Shown: piece by piece, positions 8,658 to 16,810 of the stretch
How positions within the stretch are numbered: position 1 is the stretch's first letter
Layout of the letters: every line of letters begins with the position of its first letter
DNA from: Nocardia seriolae NBRC 15557
GTDB taxonomy: Bacteria > Actinomycetota > Actinomycetes > Mycobacteriales > Mycobacteriaceae
Assembly: GCF_007990715.1 (NCBI RefSeq)
Contig: NZ_BJWY01000061.1
Span: 1 to 41,636 of the forward strand
DNA: 41,636 nucleotides
Direction of reading: 5' to 3'
Made by a program: the position numbers and the translations under genes
The notes under the pieces: model-generated
The model's database searches: none
Told to the model about the DNA's origin: nothing
The model's input: only the letters and a program-made list of their open reading frames with translations

Positions 8658-10114
8658 TGCTCCGGTTGCGCGGCGGCGCGCATCCGGTCGGCGCTGACCC
8701 AGGTGGCGTGGAAGCCGAGGGGGACGCGGACGGGCAGGCCGAGGCGGCAGACGGGTCCGGCGGTGAGGTCGGCGGCGTCGTAGATCCAGACTTCGCCGCG
8801 GCCGGTGTGGTTGTTGTGGGCGAACATGGTGAGCCAGGCGTCGTCCTCGCCGGTGCCGCCGGGGCGTGGGACCACGGTCAGTTCGCTGCCGAAGATGCCG
8901 TCGCCGAAGGGAGCGGTTTGCTTTGCGCCGGTGAGGATGTCGTATTTGATGACGGCATCGAAGATCATGGTGCGGTCCACCGACAGGCGCATCTGATACG
9001 AGTAGCGGCCGCGGTGCCCGGTGACACCCTGGTCGATGGCCGGGAATTCGGTGTTCACGTCGTCCATGACCTCCTCGGTGGTGGCACCGGTGCGGAGGTT
9101 GAAGCGGTACTTGTGCAGCTTCGCCTCGGGCCGCAGATACGCGAGCAGCTGGGCGAGCGGGTGGGCGCGGTCGGAGACGGGGCTGGGCTCACTGACCCGG
9201 CACACCACCAGGACGATCTCCTCGCCCTCTTCCCACGAATTCACCGTGTGATAGATGTAGCCGGACTCGGCCTCGAACCACTTCGCCTGCGCCCCTGCGC
9301 CGTAACGCGGCAGCACGGCGAAGCGGCTGGGCAGCGTGCGATCGAAGAAGATCTTGAACCGTCCGGCGGCGGCCGCGCGGGGATCGTTGTAGAGCGGCAG
9401 ATCCATGAGGATCGAATAGTTCTCGGTGATCGCCATGTCGTGCGGCAGGCGCGGGCCGGGTAGCTCGAGCCCGGTGAAGTGCTTGACCGTGCCGTCCGGG
9501 TCGGCGACGCCGTAGCGCAGGTACGGCGAGTGGATGCCGTAGTCGAAGAACAGCAGTTCCTCGCTGTGCTCGTCGACCTTGGCGTGGGCCGAGACCTCGC
9601 CGTGCAGCGTGCCGTTGAAGGTGTCGACACCGCGGGTCTCGAGGCTGATCGGGTCCAGCGCATAGGGTTTGCCCGCCCGGTACCACAGGGCAAGCAGATT
9701 GCCGTGGTGGTAGACGAGATCGGTATTGGCCGAATTACGCTCCCGGCGATCTCCGGCCGGATTCGTGTCCCAGGGCTCGATGACCCCGCGCCACAGTGCC
9801 GTTCCCGCCGTGTGCTCGGCCTCGAATTCGGCGGTGCGGACGAACCGATTGCGGTAGGTCGCCCGGCCGTTCTCGAAGTGCACCGCGTGCAGCATGCCGT
9901 CCCCGTCGAACCAGTGGTAGCGGCCCAGCGGCGCGAACTGCGGGTTCGGCCCGTTGCGCACGTACACGCCGTCGAGGTCGGCGGGCAGTTCACCGTGCAG
10001 CACAGGCAGATTCGTGGCCGTGATCTCCTCGGCGCACGGCGCGTAGGGGCCTTCCAGGTACGGATTGGTGAGCGCGGCCGCGGCGGGCGCGATGAGTTCT
10101 TCATTGAGCGGCAT
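8654..10114 (-). CDS. Carotenoid oxygenase family (carotenoid/lignostilbene/isoeugenol-type cleavage dioxygenase)
   Basis: A 486-residue seven-bladed beta-propeller non-haem iron dioxygenase that cleaves a carbon-carbon double bond. Seen: YVRNGPNPQF and HWFDGDGMLHAV at the start, and four iron-ligand histidines in their usual contexts: H177 (SAHAK), H225 (LPHDMAIT), H289 (YHTVNSW) and H469 (GFHATWV). Family knowledge: bacterial members cleave apocarotenoids, stilbenes (lignostilbene dioxygenase) or phenylpropenes. The next genes (flavin oxidase, ligase, two thiolases) suggest that a cleavage aldehyde is oxidised to an acid, activated with CoA and shortened; that is inference. ATG 10114 has GGAGG about 6 nt upstream. 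The 69-bp gap before it holds a 19-bp dyad shared with the regulator's own promoter, so it may have its own promoter. Confidence 0.92.
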   Translation of the reverse strand: MPLNEELIAPAAAALTNPYLEGPYAPCAEEITATNLPVLHGELPADLDGVYVRNGPNPQFAPLGRYHWFDGDGMLHAVHFENGRATYRNRFVRTAEFEAEHTAGTALWRGVIEPWDTNPAGDRRERNSANTDLVYHHGNLLALWYRAGKPYALDPISLETRGVDTFNGTLHGEVSAHAKVDEHSEELLFFDYGIHSPYLRYGVADPDGTVKHFTGLELPGPRLPHDMAITENYSILMDLPLYNDPRAAAAGRFKIFFDRTLPSRFAVLPRYGAGAQAKWFEAESGYIYHTVNSWEEGEEIVLVVCRVSEPSPVSDRAHPLAQLLAYLRPEAKLHKYRFNLRTGATTEEVMDDVNTEFPAIDQGVTGHRGRYSYQMRLSVDRTMIFDAVIKYDILTGAKQTAPFGDGIFGSELTVVPRPGGTGEDDAWLTMFAHNNHTGRGEVWIYDAADLTAGPVCRLGLPVRVPLGFHATWVSADRMRAAAQPEQ

Positions 10115-10155
10115 GCGGAGCCTCCAGCGGTCGGGCGAGCAACACCCGGCAATTT

Positions 10156-10174
10156 CACTACAGTTAATGAAGTG
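10156..10174. promoter_or_regulatory. 19-bp dyad before the oxygenase gene (putative HxlR-type operator, copy A)
   Basis: CACTACAGTTAATGAAGTG is partially palindromic (CACT.CA...TG.AGTG, 14 of 19 positions symmetric). It lies 42-60 nt upstream of the oxygenase ATG in an unusually AT-rich pocket. The reverse complement of 11111-11129, at the start of the regulator gene, matches it at 16 of 19 positions. Two such similar dyads in one cluster suggest an operator for the encoded double-HxlR protein. Confidence 0.55.
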
Positions 10175-10183
10175 ATACGCATC

Positions 10184-11113
10184 TCATCGTTGGCTGTCAA
10201 TAGCCGGTCGGATCGCCAGGGGCTCGAAGCGGACGTCGCGGCGGCCGAGCACCGCCCCGCAACCCCGGCAGCGCAGCGCGGGGACCAGCACCGCGCCACA
10301 TTCCTTGTGCCGGATCAGCAATCCCGGTTCCGGGGTCTCGGGATGGGCCCGGGTCGACCACGCCAGCAGGAAGGCGAAGACGCCGAACAGCGCCCGCCCG
10401 CGCGGCGTCAATCGATAGTCGCGCCCGCCCGCCCCGGCCCGATCCAGGATGCCCGCCTCGACCAGCCGCGACAGCCGCTCGGTCAGGGTGGTCGGCGACA
10501 TGTCCAGCGCGGCACGAAATTCCGAGAACCGCCGCACCCCGGCCAGCGCCAGCCCGGTGACCGCCGCACTCCACCGGTCGCCGATGGCCTCCATGATCTC
10601 GTCGAAGCGCGCGTCACCGCGCGCCGGAACCGTCCGCCCGGAGCGCCGCCGCCCGGAGGTGAGCTGCCACAACGCCTCCCGGTCCAGCTCCACCTCGGTG
10701 TCCTGGGTGGTGACATCGCGCCCGCAGCCGCGGCACATGACCACCGGCGGCCCGCGGTGCCCGCACTCACCGTGGGTGAATTCCGGCAGCAGCGCCCACT
10801 CCGGCGTCCATTCCCGCTGCCAGGACCAGACGCAGACCAGGATCTCCCAGGTCGCCAAACCCAGTGCGGTGAGCCGGTATTCGCAGCGTTCCGCCGCACC
10901 GGGGCGCTCCGCGGCTCCGGGCCGGGACACGCGTTCGAGCACCCCGGCATCGACGAGCGCCGCCAGCCGGGCGGTGAGCACGGCGGGCGGCGCCGCGGTG
11001 CGGTCGGCCCACTGGGTGAACCGGCGCGCGTGATCGACGAAGGCGTGCCGCAGGATCGTCAGCGTCAGTCGATCGCCGAGCAGATCGAAGGTCGCGGCCA
11101 CCGGATTCGTCAC
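10184..11113 (-). CDS. Tandem HxlR-family winged-helix regulator with two Cys-rich ribbons
   Basis: A 309-residue protein that is an internal duplication. Two HxlR-like winged-helix domains lie at about 1-100 and 165-255; the second shows IMEAIGDRWSAAVTGLAL, RFSEFRAALDMSPTTLTERL and LVEAGILDR, the clearest family match. Each is followed by a short Cys motif: HGECGHRG...CRGCG at 114-131 and HKECGAV...CRGCG at 269-286, both looking like zinc ribbons. Most HxlR proteins are about 110-220 residues, so this is a long form. A six-residue repeat, PGAAER twice, occurs at 65-76. GTG 11113 overlaps a 19-bp dyad (11111-11129), suggesting autoregulation, perhaps from a nearly leaderless transcript. The ligand and any metal requirement are unknown. 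Confidence 0.83.
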   Translation of the reverse strand: MTNPVAATFDLLGDRLTLTILRHAFVDHARRFTQWADRTAAPPAVLTARLAALVDAGVLERVSRPGAAERPGAAERCEYRLTALGLATWEILVCVWSWQREWTPEWALLPEFTHGECGHRGPPVVMCRGCGRDVTTQDTEVELDREALWQLTSGRRRSGRTVPARGDARFDEIMEAIGDRWSAAVTGLALAGVRRFSEFRAALDMSPTTLTERLSRLVEAGILDRAGAGGRDYRLTPRGRALFGVFAFLLAWSTRAHPETPEPGLLIRHKECGAVLVPALRCRGCGAVLGRRDVRFEPLAIRPAIDSQR

Positions 11114-11142
11114 TTCGATAACTGTACTGGAACGAACCGTTC
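11111..11142. promoter_or_regulatory. Operator region of the HxlR-type regulator (dyad copy B plus inverted repeat)
   Basis: Positions 11111-11129 carry the second copy of the 19-bp dyad (minus strand CAGTACAGTTATCGAAGTG), whose last three bases are the regulator's GTG start. Immediately upstream, 11130-11142 reads GAACG-AAC-CGTTC, a perfect 5-bp inverted repeat. A site over the start codon would block transcription or initiation. Confidence 0.5.
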
Positions 11143-11159
11143 AGTCCGAGCCGGTGCGT

Positions 11160-13112
11160 TCAGTTCGATATGGATGCCAGCTCGCGCTGCACGGCCACAT
11201 CGTGCTCGGCCGCCTCCTCGGCCGCCTTCTTCGGGCTCCAGTGCCCGGCCATGATGAACACGAACGGGATGAAGCAGATCTGCGCGATCAGGCAGATCCA
11301 CCACCAGCGCTTCCACTGCTTGGGCGAATCCGCCTGCGCCTGCTGCACATCCTTGCCGTGCGCGGACAGGTAGGCCAGGTCGTCGGCGGGCACCGCGCTC
11401 ACGGCCTTGAGCTTGGCACTGCCCGCGGTCAGCGCCGGACCGGTCTGCGAGGCCACGGCCAGCTGATCGACGGGCACCTGCTTGGCCGCGGTGATGCGCG
11501 CGACGGCCTGATCCGGCGGCACCGAGAACTTCTGCGCGACCTGCCCGACCGCGGTGGCCGCGGCCGCCTGATCGTTCGGATTGGTCAGCAGCGCCACCAG
11601 CACCTTCTGATCGATCGCCTGCAGGGTGGCCAGCTCGTTCGGATACTTGGCGTGCAGCTCGACGGTGGTCTTCACATCCGCCGGGGCGGCCCCGGTCAGC
11701 TTGACCAGCGCATCGACCTGTGCCGCTTCGTCGTTCGGATTCTTGCCCAGCGCCGTGAGCGTATCCGCGCCCACGGTCTGAATCGTGGTGATCTCGTCGT
11801 GGTACTTGGCACTGATCGTCTGCAACCGCGGCCCGTAGTTCACCAGCGTGCCCGCCGCGGTGACCACGAACAGCAGACCCAGCAGTACGAAGGTCACCAC
11901 AGTGCGCAGCACGCCGCCCCACACCGCGAGCCCGACCGCCGTGGCCGCCGGATTGCGTTTCTCCACCGTCTCGGTGAAGCTCGCCATCCAGGTGGAGTAG
12001 GCGATGCCGGATCCGACCGCGGTGAAGCTCATGACCACCGCGAAGGTGTAGTAGTCGGTCCCGGGGTTGTCGGTGTAGCCGAGGAATACGAAGGTGCCGA
12101 TGATCGAGATGATGGCCCCGAACACCATGAAGGGTTTGCGCACCTTCAGGGCGTCGGACACGATCCCGGTCAGCACCAGCGACAGCGCGCTCGCGATCCA
12201 GTACCAGTTGCCCAGGGCATTGGCCTGCGCGGCGGTGAAGCCGAAGTTGGTCGCCATGTAGACCGGCAGGAACGACACGATGGTGTAGAAGAACGCGAGG
12301 AAGATCGAGATGGCCAGCGCCGAGCCGACGATGTCGAGGTGCATCATCTGCTTCCACTGATTGCGTTCCAGCGCATCGACATCCAGCCCGCGCGCCCGCG
12401 CCTCGATGAGCGCCCGGTCGCGCAGCGAGACCATGATCTGATCGCGCAGCCGGGGACTGAGCTCGCGCAGCCCGACCAGGCCGATGATCGAGATCACCGT
12501 GCAGATCACGCCCGCCAGCCGGTAGTGGTACTGCCAGTCCGGGTGCGCGTCGAGGGTGTGGGTGGAGATCTCGGTCGTGACCAGTGCGCCCAGCACCGGC
12601 CCCAGGGTCCAGAAGCCCATGGCCGAGGCGCGATCCAGCTGCGGCGAGAAGTCGCGCACCAGGGCGGGCGTGGCCACCAGCACCGCGCCCTCGACAATGC
12701 TGATCATGCAGTAGACGGCGAGGAACGCCTCCTTGGACGTGCACGCCGGCTGCGCGAACAGCGTGAGCAGCGAGGTGACGACGGTCCCGTAGGCGACGAT
12801 GTTCGCGCGCCCCCACCGATCGAGCAGACCGGTCACCACCGAGGCCACGGCCCCGAAAGCCGCACCGACAATGAAGATTCCGACGAAATACGCGAAGGTC
12901 AGGTGGAAGTAGGCGATGAGCTGATTGCCCACCGCGCCCGAGACGAACAGCTGGTAGTACAGCCCGACCGACACGACGACAACGAGGAATAGATACCAGG
13001 ACCGTGCGGGAGTGTCCGGATAGTGCGGCAGCTTGCGCTGCCACAATCCGGTGACCAACGTGGGCGGGGGGAACTCCGCGGCCGGGGGCACCGCGGTAGG
13101 AGTGCTACTCAT
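11160..13112 (-). CDS. MFS transporter with a large extracytoplasmic insert before the last membrane helix
   Basis: A 650-residue membrane transporter, longer than the usual 400-450 residues. Seen: hydrophobic segments beginning at about 40 (YLFLVVVVSVGLYYQ) and continuing to about 420, with TGLLDRWGRANIVAYG resembling the MFS loop 2-3 signature and the usual central loop at 218-256. Between about 425 and 602 comes a non-hydrophobic insert containing two similar blocks (near 446-468 and 499-521, each with a NPND element). A final helix (WICLIAQICFIPFVFIMAG) and a charged tail follow. By topology the insert should lie outside the membrane. ATG 13112 is preceded by GGAGAAAGG; the frame stays open further upstream but without a start signal. 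It heads the catabolic cluster, 46 bp before the regulator, and is the likely importer of its substrate. Confidence 0.85.
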   Translation of the reverse strand: MSSTPTAVPPAAEFPPPTLVTGLWQRKLPHYPDTPARSWYLFLVVVVSVGLYYQLFVSGAVGNQLIAYFHLTFAYFVGIFIVGAAFGAVASVVTGLLDRWGRANIVAYGTVVTSLLTLFAQPACTSKEAFLAVYCMISIVEGAVLVATPALVRDFSPQLDRASAMGFWTLGPVLGALVTTEISTHTLDAHPDWQYHYRLAGVICTVISIIGLVGLRELSPRLRDQIMVSLRDRALIEARARGLDVDALERNQWKQMMHLDIVGSALAISIFLAFFYTIVSFLPVYMATNFGFTAAQANALGNWYWIASALSLVLTGIVSDALKVRKPFMVFGAIISIIGTFVFLGYTDNPGTDYYTFAVVMSFTAVGSGIAYSTWMASFTETVEKRNPAATAVGLAVWGGVLRTVVTFVLLGLLFVVTAAGTLVNYGPRLQTISAKYHDEITTIQTVGADTLTALGKNPNDEAAQVDALVKLTGAAPADVKTTVELHAKYPNELATLQAIDQKVLVALLTNPNDQAAAATAVGQVAQKFSVPPDQAVARITAAKQVPVDQLAVASQTGPALTAGSAKLKAVSAVPADDLAYLSAHGKDVQQAQADSPKQWKRWWWICLIAQICFIPFVFIMAGHWSPKKAAEEAAEHDVAVQRELASISN

Positions 13113-13303
13113 GATCGAGACGCCTTTCTCTCCACGGCTTTTCGTGCGACCGGAGGACCCTTCGCGACACAGCACGACCAGCCGGGTGAACACAGGGTAG
13201 CGGTCATGAGTGGCCTGGATCACTGTTACCGAAATTAGTACTGGACAGTTGCGACAAACTGCGCCAATCGGACACCCGCAGAATGCCTGTTCTACAGCGC
13301 GGA

Positions 13304-14806
13304 TTACTTCGCGGCGGCGCGGAAATAGAGAATGTTGGAGCCGTGGGCGGCGAGCGGGCCCGCCTCGGCGGCCTGGCGGATGCCGCTGCCGGGGAGGCAG
13401 GTGAGTTTGGTGAACATGGTGGTGTTGCCGAAGGCGGAGCGGACCTGGGTTTCGGAGGCGTAGTCGGCGCCGTAGTCGGAGAGGACCTTGAAATCCAGGG
13501 GTGCCAGGGGCTTTTCGAGAGGGGTCTGGGCGGCCGGTAGGCCCAGGGCCGCGTATTGGGTGGCGGCTCCGCCCTCGTACCAGCACAGTTCGTAGGACAT
13601 GTTCTCGGTGGTGGTCACGCTGACCACCGGCCATTCCTGGGACAGGCGCAGCGCCAGGGGGTGTCGGCCGACCGGGGTCACCTCCCAGTTCAGGCTCTTC
13701 ACCGAGACCCAGTGCTCGGAGACCTTTTCGACGAGGACCACGTCCTCGCCCAGGCGTTCGGCCGGGTTGGGTTCGGGTTCCGGTGTGCTCCAGTGCTTTT
13801 CGTCTACACCGAGGTAGGCGGTGCTGGGCACGGGCTGGGCGTCGTCGCCGCCGTAGGCGGCCAGGATGGCGGCGCGGACCAGGGTGACGGCATTGCGGGA
13901 GGAGCAGCGCACCGCCAGCGCGCCGAAGGAGGTGCTGATCTCCACCGGCTTGGAGGGCTGATCGGGCAGCGCGCCCGCGGCGATCGGCTTGAGTCCGACC
14001 AGCGCCAGCTGCCAGTTGATCTCCTCGATGGTGGCCAGGTCACCGGCCGTCTGGTAGAGGATCTGCTGCTGGGTCAGGAAGCCCGCCCGTTCCAGGGTGG
14101 CGCACTCCAGCTTGCGCAGGGCGGTCACCGTCTTGCTGGTGAATCCGATGTCCTCCACCCGGATTTCGCGCAGCCGCTGGGTCATCGCCGGGGAGGTGAC
14201 GCCCGCGTAGCACTCGCGGTACATGGCCAGCGTCTGCTTGCGCTGACGGCCCACCATGAGGGTGCGCAGCAGCGTGTTGAGCGAGCTCAGGTAGCGGTTG
14301 GCCTGGTCCGGGTCGGCGGCGAAGAGGCCGGCGCGGATGCGGACCGCGTCCTCGCCCGCGGCCACCGCGGCCTTGGGATCCAGGCGGCACAGCCAGACGC
14401 TGCACTTCGACAGCGCGTCCGCGGACGCGCCCGCGGCCAGCGGATAGTTCTGCGCCACATGCCGATACGCCTGGCAGGCATTGCGGATGGTGGAGGTGGC
14501 CAGTTCGCGGTGCCCGATGGTGCGGGCGGCCTGTTCGAACAGCCGCAGCGCCTCGGTCACCTCGGCGGCGAAGGGGGCGGTGACGTGGCCTGCGGTGAGC
14601 CAGCGCAGCCGGATGAGCACGGCCTCCTGCGCGGGCTCGAGCGCCGAGGGCGAGCGATCGCGCTGCGCCGGGTCGGATTTGGTGGCCATCAGGGCGCGGG
14701 CCAACGCGCACAGGGAGGTCGCCAAGGCCAGCTCGGTTTCGGGCGTCCGGTCCCGCGCGGCCGTGCGATCCGCGGCCACCTGGCGCTCGATGGCGCTGAG
14801 ATCCAT
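13304..14806 (-). CDS. Protein of unknown function, helical-repeat-like N-terminal half
   Basis: A 500-residue protein that I do not recognise. The N-terminal 250 residues are rich in Ala and Leu with regularly spaced helices (ALATSLCALARALMATK, LRLFEQAARTIGHREL, ADALSKCSVWLCRLDPKAA, TLLRTLMVGRQRKQTL), reminiscent of a TPR or similar alpha-solenoid. The C-terminal half looks like a mixed beta domain (SFGALAVRCSSRNAVTL, WVSVKSLNWEVTPVG, SYELCWYEGG). There is no signal peptide or membrane helix. ATG 14806 has GAAGGT about 7 nt upstream; 18 further residues are open upstream but unsupported. It is flanked by a 159-bp gap after iolD and about 190 bp before the MFS gene, so it is probably monocistronic and unrelated to either operon. 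Confidence 0.75.
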   Translation of the reverse strand: MDLSAIERQVAADRTAARDRTPETELALATSLCALARALMATKSDPAQRDRSPSALEPAQEAVLIRLRWLTAGHVTAPFAAEVTEALRLFEQAARTIGHRELATSTIRNACQAYRHVAQNYPLAAGASADALSKCSVWLCRLDPKAAVAAGEDAVRIRAGLFAADPDQANRYLSSLNTLLRTLMVGRQRKQTLAMYRECYAGVTSPAMTQRLREIRVEDIGFTSKTVTALRKLECATLERAGFLTQQQILYQTAGDLATIEEINWQLALVGLKPIAAGALPDQPSKPVEISTSFGALAVRCSSRNAVTLVRAAILAAYGGDDAQPVPSTAYLGVDEKHWSTPEPEPNPAERLGEDVVLVEKVSEHWVSVKSLNWEVTPVGRHPLALRLSQEWPVVSVTTTENMSYELCWYEGGAATQYAALGLPAAQTPLEKPLAPLDFKVLSDYGADYASETQVRSAFGNTTMFTKLTCLPGSGIRQAAEAGPLAAHGSNILYFRAAAK

Positions 14807-14878
14807 TGCGACCTTCAAACTCCCGTAGCTGTGCCCTGTGCGATGAACAACCGTGGCCACCAGGGCCTACGTGTGTTT

Positions 14879-14905
14879 GCGCCGAGTCTGCCACAGATTC
14901 GGCGC
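14879..14905 (-). terminator. Hairpin downstream of iolD
   Basis: GCGCCGA (14879-14885) pairs with TCGGCGC (14899-14905). Inside it, after one mismatch, TCTG pairs with CAGA around a 3-nt loop, giving an 11-bp interrupted stem. It lies 60 bp past the iolD stop on its strand, with no U-run. It is a probable terminator of the inositol operon. Confidence 0.6.
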
Positions 14906-14965
14906 GCCGGTCACCCAACTGGTGGTTTGCCCGGATCGACGATCATCCGCGCAACGCCGGAGCGA

Positions 14966-16810
14966 TCAGCTCGGCCGCGTGTAGCGCACCTGCCGCGGTT
15001 TGCCGCGCTCGAATTCCGCGCGCCCCGAGAGATATCGCGGCACACCCACCTCCCACCAGGCCCCGGACTCGGTCCAGGCCGACGGCTGGGTCCGGACCAC
15101 CACCACGGCGGGCCGCCGCTCGGCCACGGCGGCGCTACGCGCCCGGGCGTACGACTCGCGGAACTCGGTGAGTTCGCCCGCGGTGAACACCGAGCAGCCG
15201 AGGGCACGCGCATGCGCGGCGAAGTCGACGCGCGGCGGATCGGCGTGGTTGGTGCGGCAGTCGGCGTAGAAGTTGTTGAACGCCTGCCCGCCCTGCCCCT
15301 CCTGCAGCCGCGCGATGACCGCGTACCCGTCGTTGTCGCACACCACGGCCACCAGCGGATGTCCGGCAAAGGCGGCGGAGAACAACTCGGAGTTCAGCAT
15401 CAGGTACGACCCGTCGCCGAGCAGGGTGGTGACCAGGCCCTGAGGACGGGCCATGGCTGCACCCCAGGCACCGGCGAGTTCGTAGCCCATGCAGGAGAAG
15501 CCGTATTCGACGTCCATGGTGGGGGTGCCGCCGGTGGCGCGCCAGCCGCCGATGAGTTCGCCGGGGAGGCCGCCGGAGGCGGTCATGACGTAGTCGGTGG
15601 GGTCGCTGAGGTCGTTGACCGCGCCGACGATCTGGGCGTAGCTGGGCGATCCGGGGGTGGGTGAGCGGAGTTTGTCGATGTGGGCGTCCCATTCGACACG
15701 GACCGTGGCGGCCCGGGCCGTCCAGGTCGGGTCGGCGCGCCAGTCCCGGAGTTCGGGGCCGCAGTCGTGCAGCGTCGCGTCGGCATCGCCGACGACCGCC
15801 AGCGCGCCGTGTTTGACGGCGTCGAAGCGGGCCGTATTGATATGGACGATGCGGACTTCCGGGGCGAAGACCGTCCAGGATGCGGTGGTGAAGTCCTGGA
15901 GCCGGGTGCCGACGGCCAGGACTACGTCGGCCGCGGCGGCGAGGGTGTTGGCCGAGGCCGCGCCCGTGATGCCGAGCGGGCCCGCGTAGAGCGGATGGTC
16001 GTGCGGGACGAGGGTGCGTCCGGCTGTGGTTTCGGTGACCGGGATGCCGTGGCGCAGGGCGAATTCCAGCACCCGCTCCCCCGCGCCGGAATAGCGGACA
16101 CCCCCGCCGAGCACGAGCAGCGGACGCTGCGCCTCGCGCAGTACGTGTGCGGCCTCGGCGAGGACTCGCCGGTCGGGGCGCGGGCGCGGCACGCGGTGCA
16201 CGACCGGTTCGAACAGGGCATCGGGGAAGTCGTAGGTTTCGGCCTGGACGTCCTGCGGCAGGGCGAGCACGACCGGTCCGGCGTCGGCGGGGTCGGTGAG
16301 GACGCGCGCCACCTGCGGCAGGGTCGCGATGAGTTGCTCGGGCCGGGTGATGCGGTCGAAATACCGGCTCACGGGCCGGAATGCGTCATTGACGGTGATC
16401 GTCGGATCGCCGTAGTGCTCGACCTGCTGCAACACCGGGTCGGGGGCGCGGCTGACGAAGGTGTCCCCGGGCAGCAGGAGCAGTGGCAGCCGATTGGCAT
16501 GCGCCACACCGGCGGCGGTGACCATGTTCAGTGCTCCGGGCCCGATGGAGGAGGTGGCGATGCCGACCTGCCGCCGGTGCGTCGCCTTGGCCAGCCCGAC
16601 CGCGGCCAGGGCCATGCCCTCCTCGGTGTGCCCGCGCCACACCGGAAGCTCGTCGCGTCGTTCCACCAGCGCGGTGCCCAGCCCCAGCACATTGCCGTGC
16701 CCGAAGATTCCGAAAACCGCCGGGAACAGCGGAACTTCGCGACCGTCGAGGGTTTCCGACCGCTGCGCGGCCAACCAGGCGACCAGCGCTTGCGCGGTCG
16801 TGAGTTTCAT
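14966..16810 (-). CDS. iolD: 3D-(3,5/4)-trihydroxycyclohexane-1,2-dione hydrolase (ThDP-dependent)
   Basis: A 614-residue thiamine-diphosphate enzyme that opens the ring of the diketo-inositol intermediate to 5-deoxy-D-glucuronate. Seen: the N-terminal GIFGHGNVLGLG and the activating glutamate in RGHTEEGMALAAVG; SSIGPGALNMVTAA; the central domain LLVLGGGVRYSGAGE; and the cofactor/Mg site GDGSYLMLNSEL running into CDNDGYAVI. The tail PSAWTESGAWWEVGVP is characteristic of IolD. ATG 16810 overlaps the iolB stop by 4 nt (ATGA), so the genes are translationally coupled. It is the final gene of the minus-strand inositol operon, followed by a hairpin at 14879-14905. Confidence 0.96.
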   Translation of the reverse strand: MKLTTAQALVAWLAAQRSETLDGREVPLFPAVFGIFGHGNVLGLGTALVERRDELPVWRGHTEEGMALAAVGLAKATHRRQVGIATSSIGPGALNMVTAAGVAHANRLPLLLLPGDTFVSRAPDPVLQQVEHYGDPTITVNDAFRPVSRYFDRITRPEQLIATLPQVARVLTDPADAGPVVLALPQDVQAETYDFPDALFEPVVHRVPRPRPDRRVLAEAAHVLREAQRPLLVLGGGVRYSGAGERVLEFALRHGIPVTETTAGRTLVPHDHPLYAGPLGITGAASANTLAAAADVVLAVGTRLQDFTTASWTVFAPEVRIVHINTARFDAVKHGALAVVGDADATLHDCGPELRDWRADPTWTARAATVRVEWDAHIDKLRSPTPGSPSYAQIVGAVNDLSDPTDYVMTASGGLPGELIGGWRATGGTPTMDVEYGFSCMGYELAGAWGAAMARPQGLVTTLLGDGSYLMLNSELFSAAFAGHPLVAVVCDNDGYAVIARLQEGQGGQAFNNFYADCRTNHADPPRVDFAAHARALGCSVFTAGELTEFRESYARARSAAVAERRPAVVVVRTQPSAWTESGAWWEVGVPRYLSGRAEFERGKPRQVRYTRPS

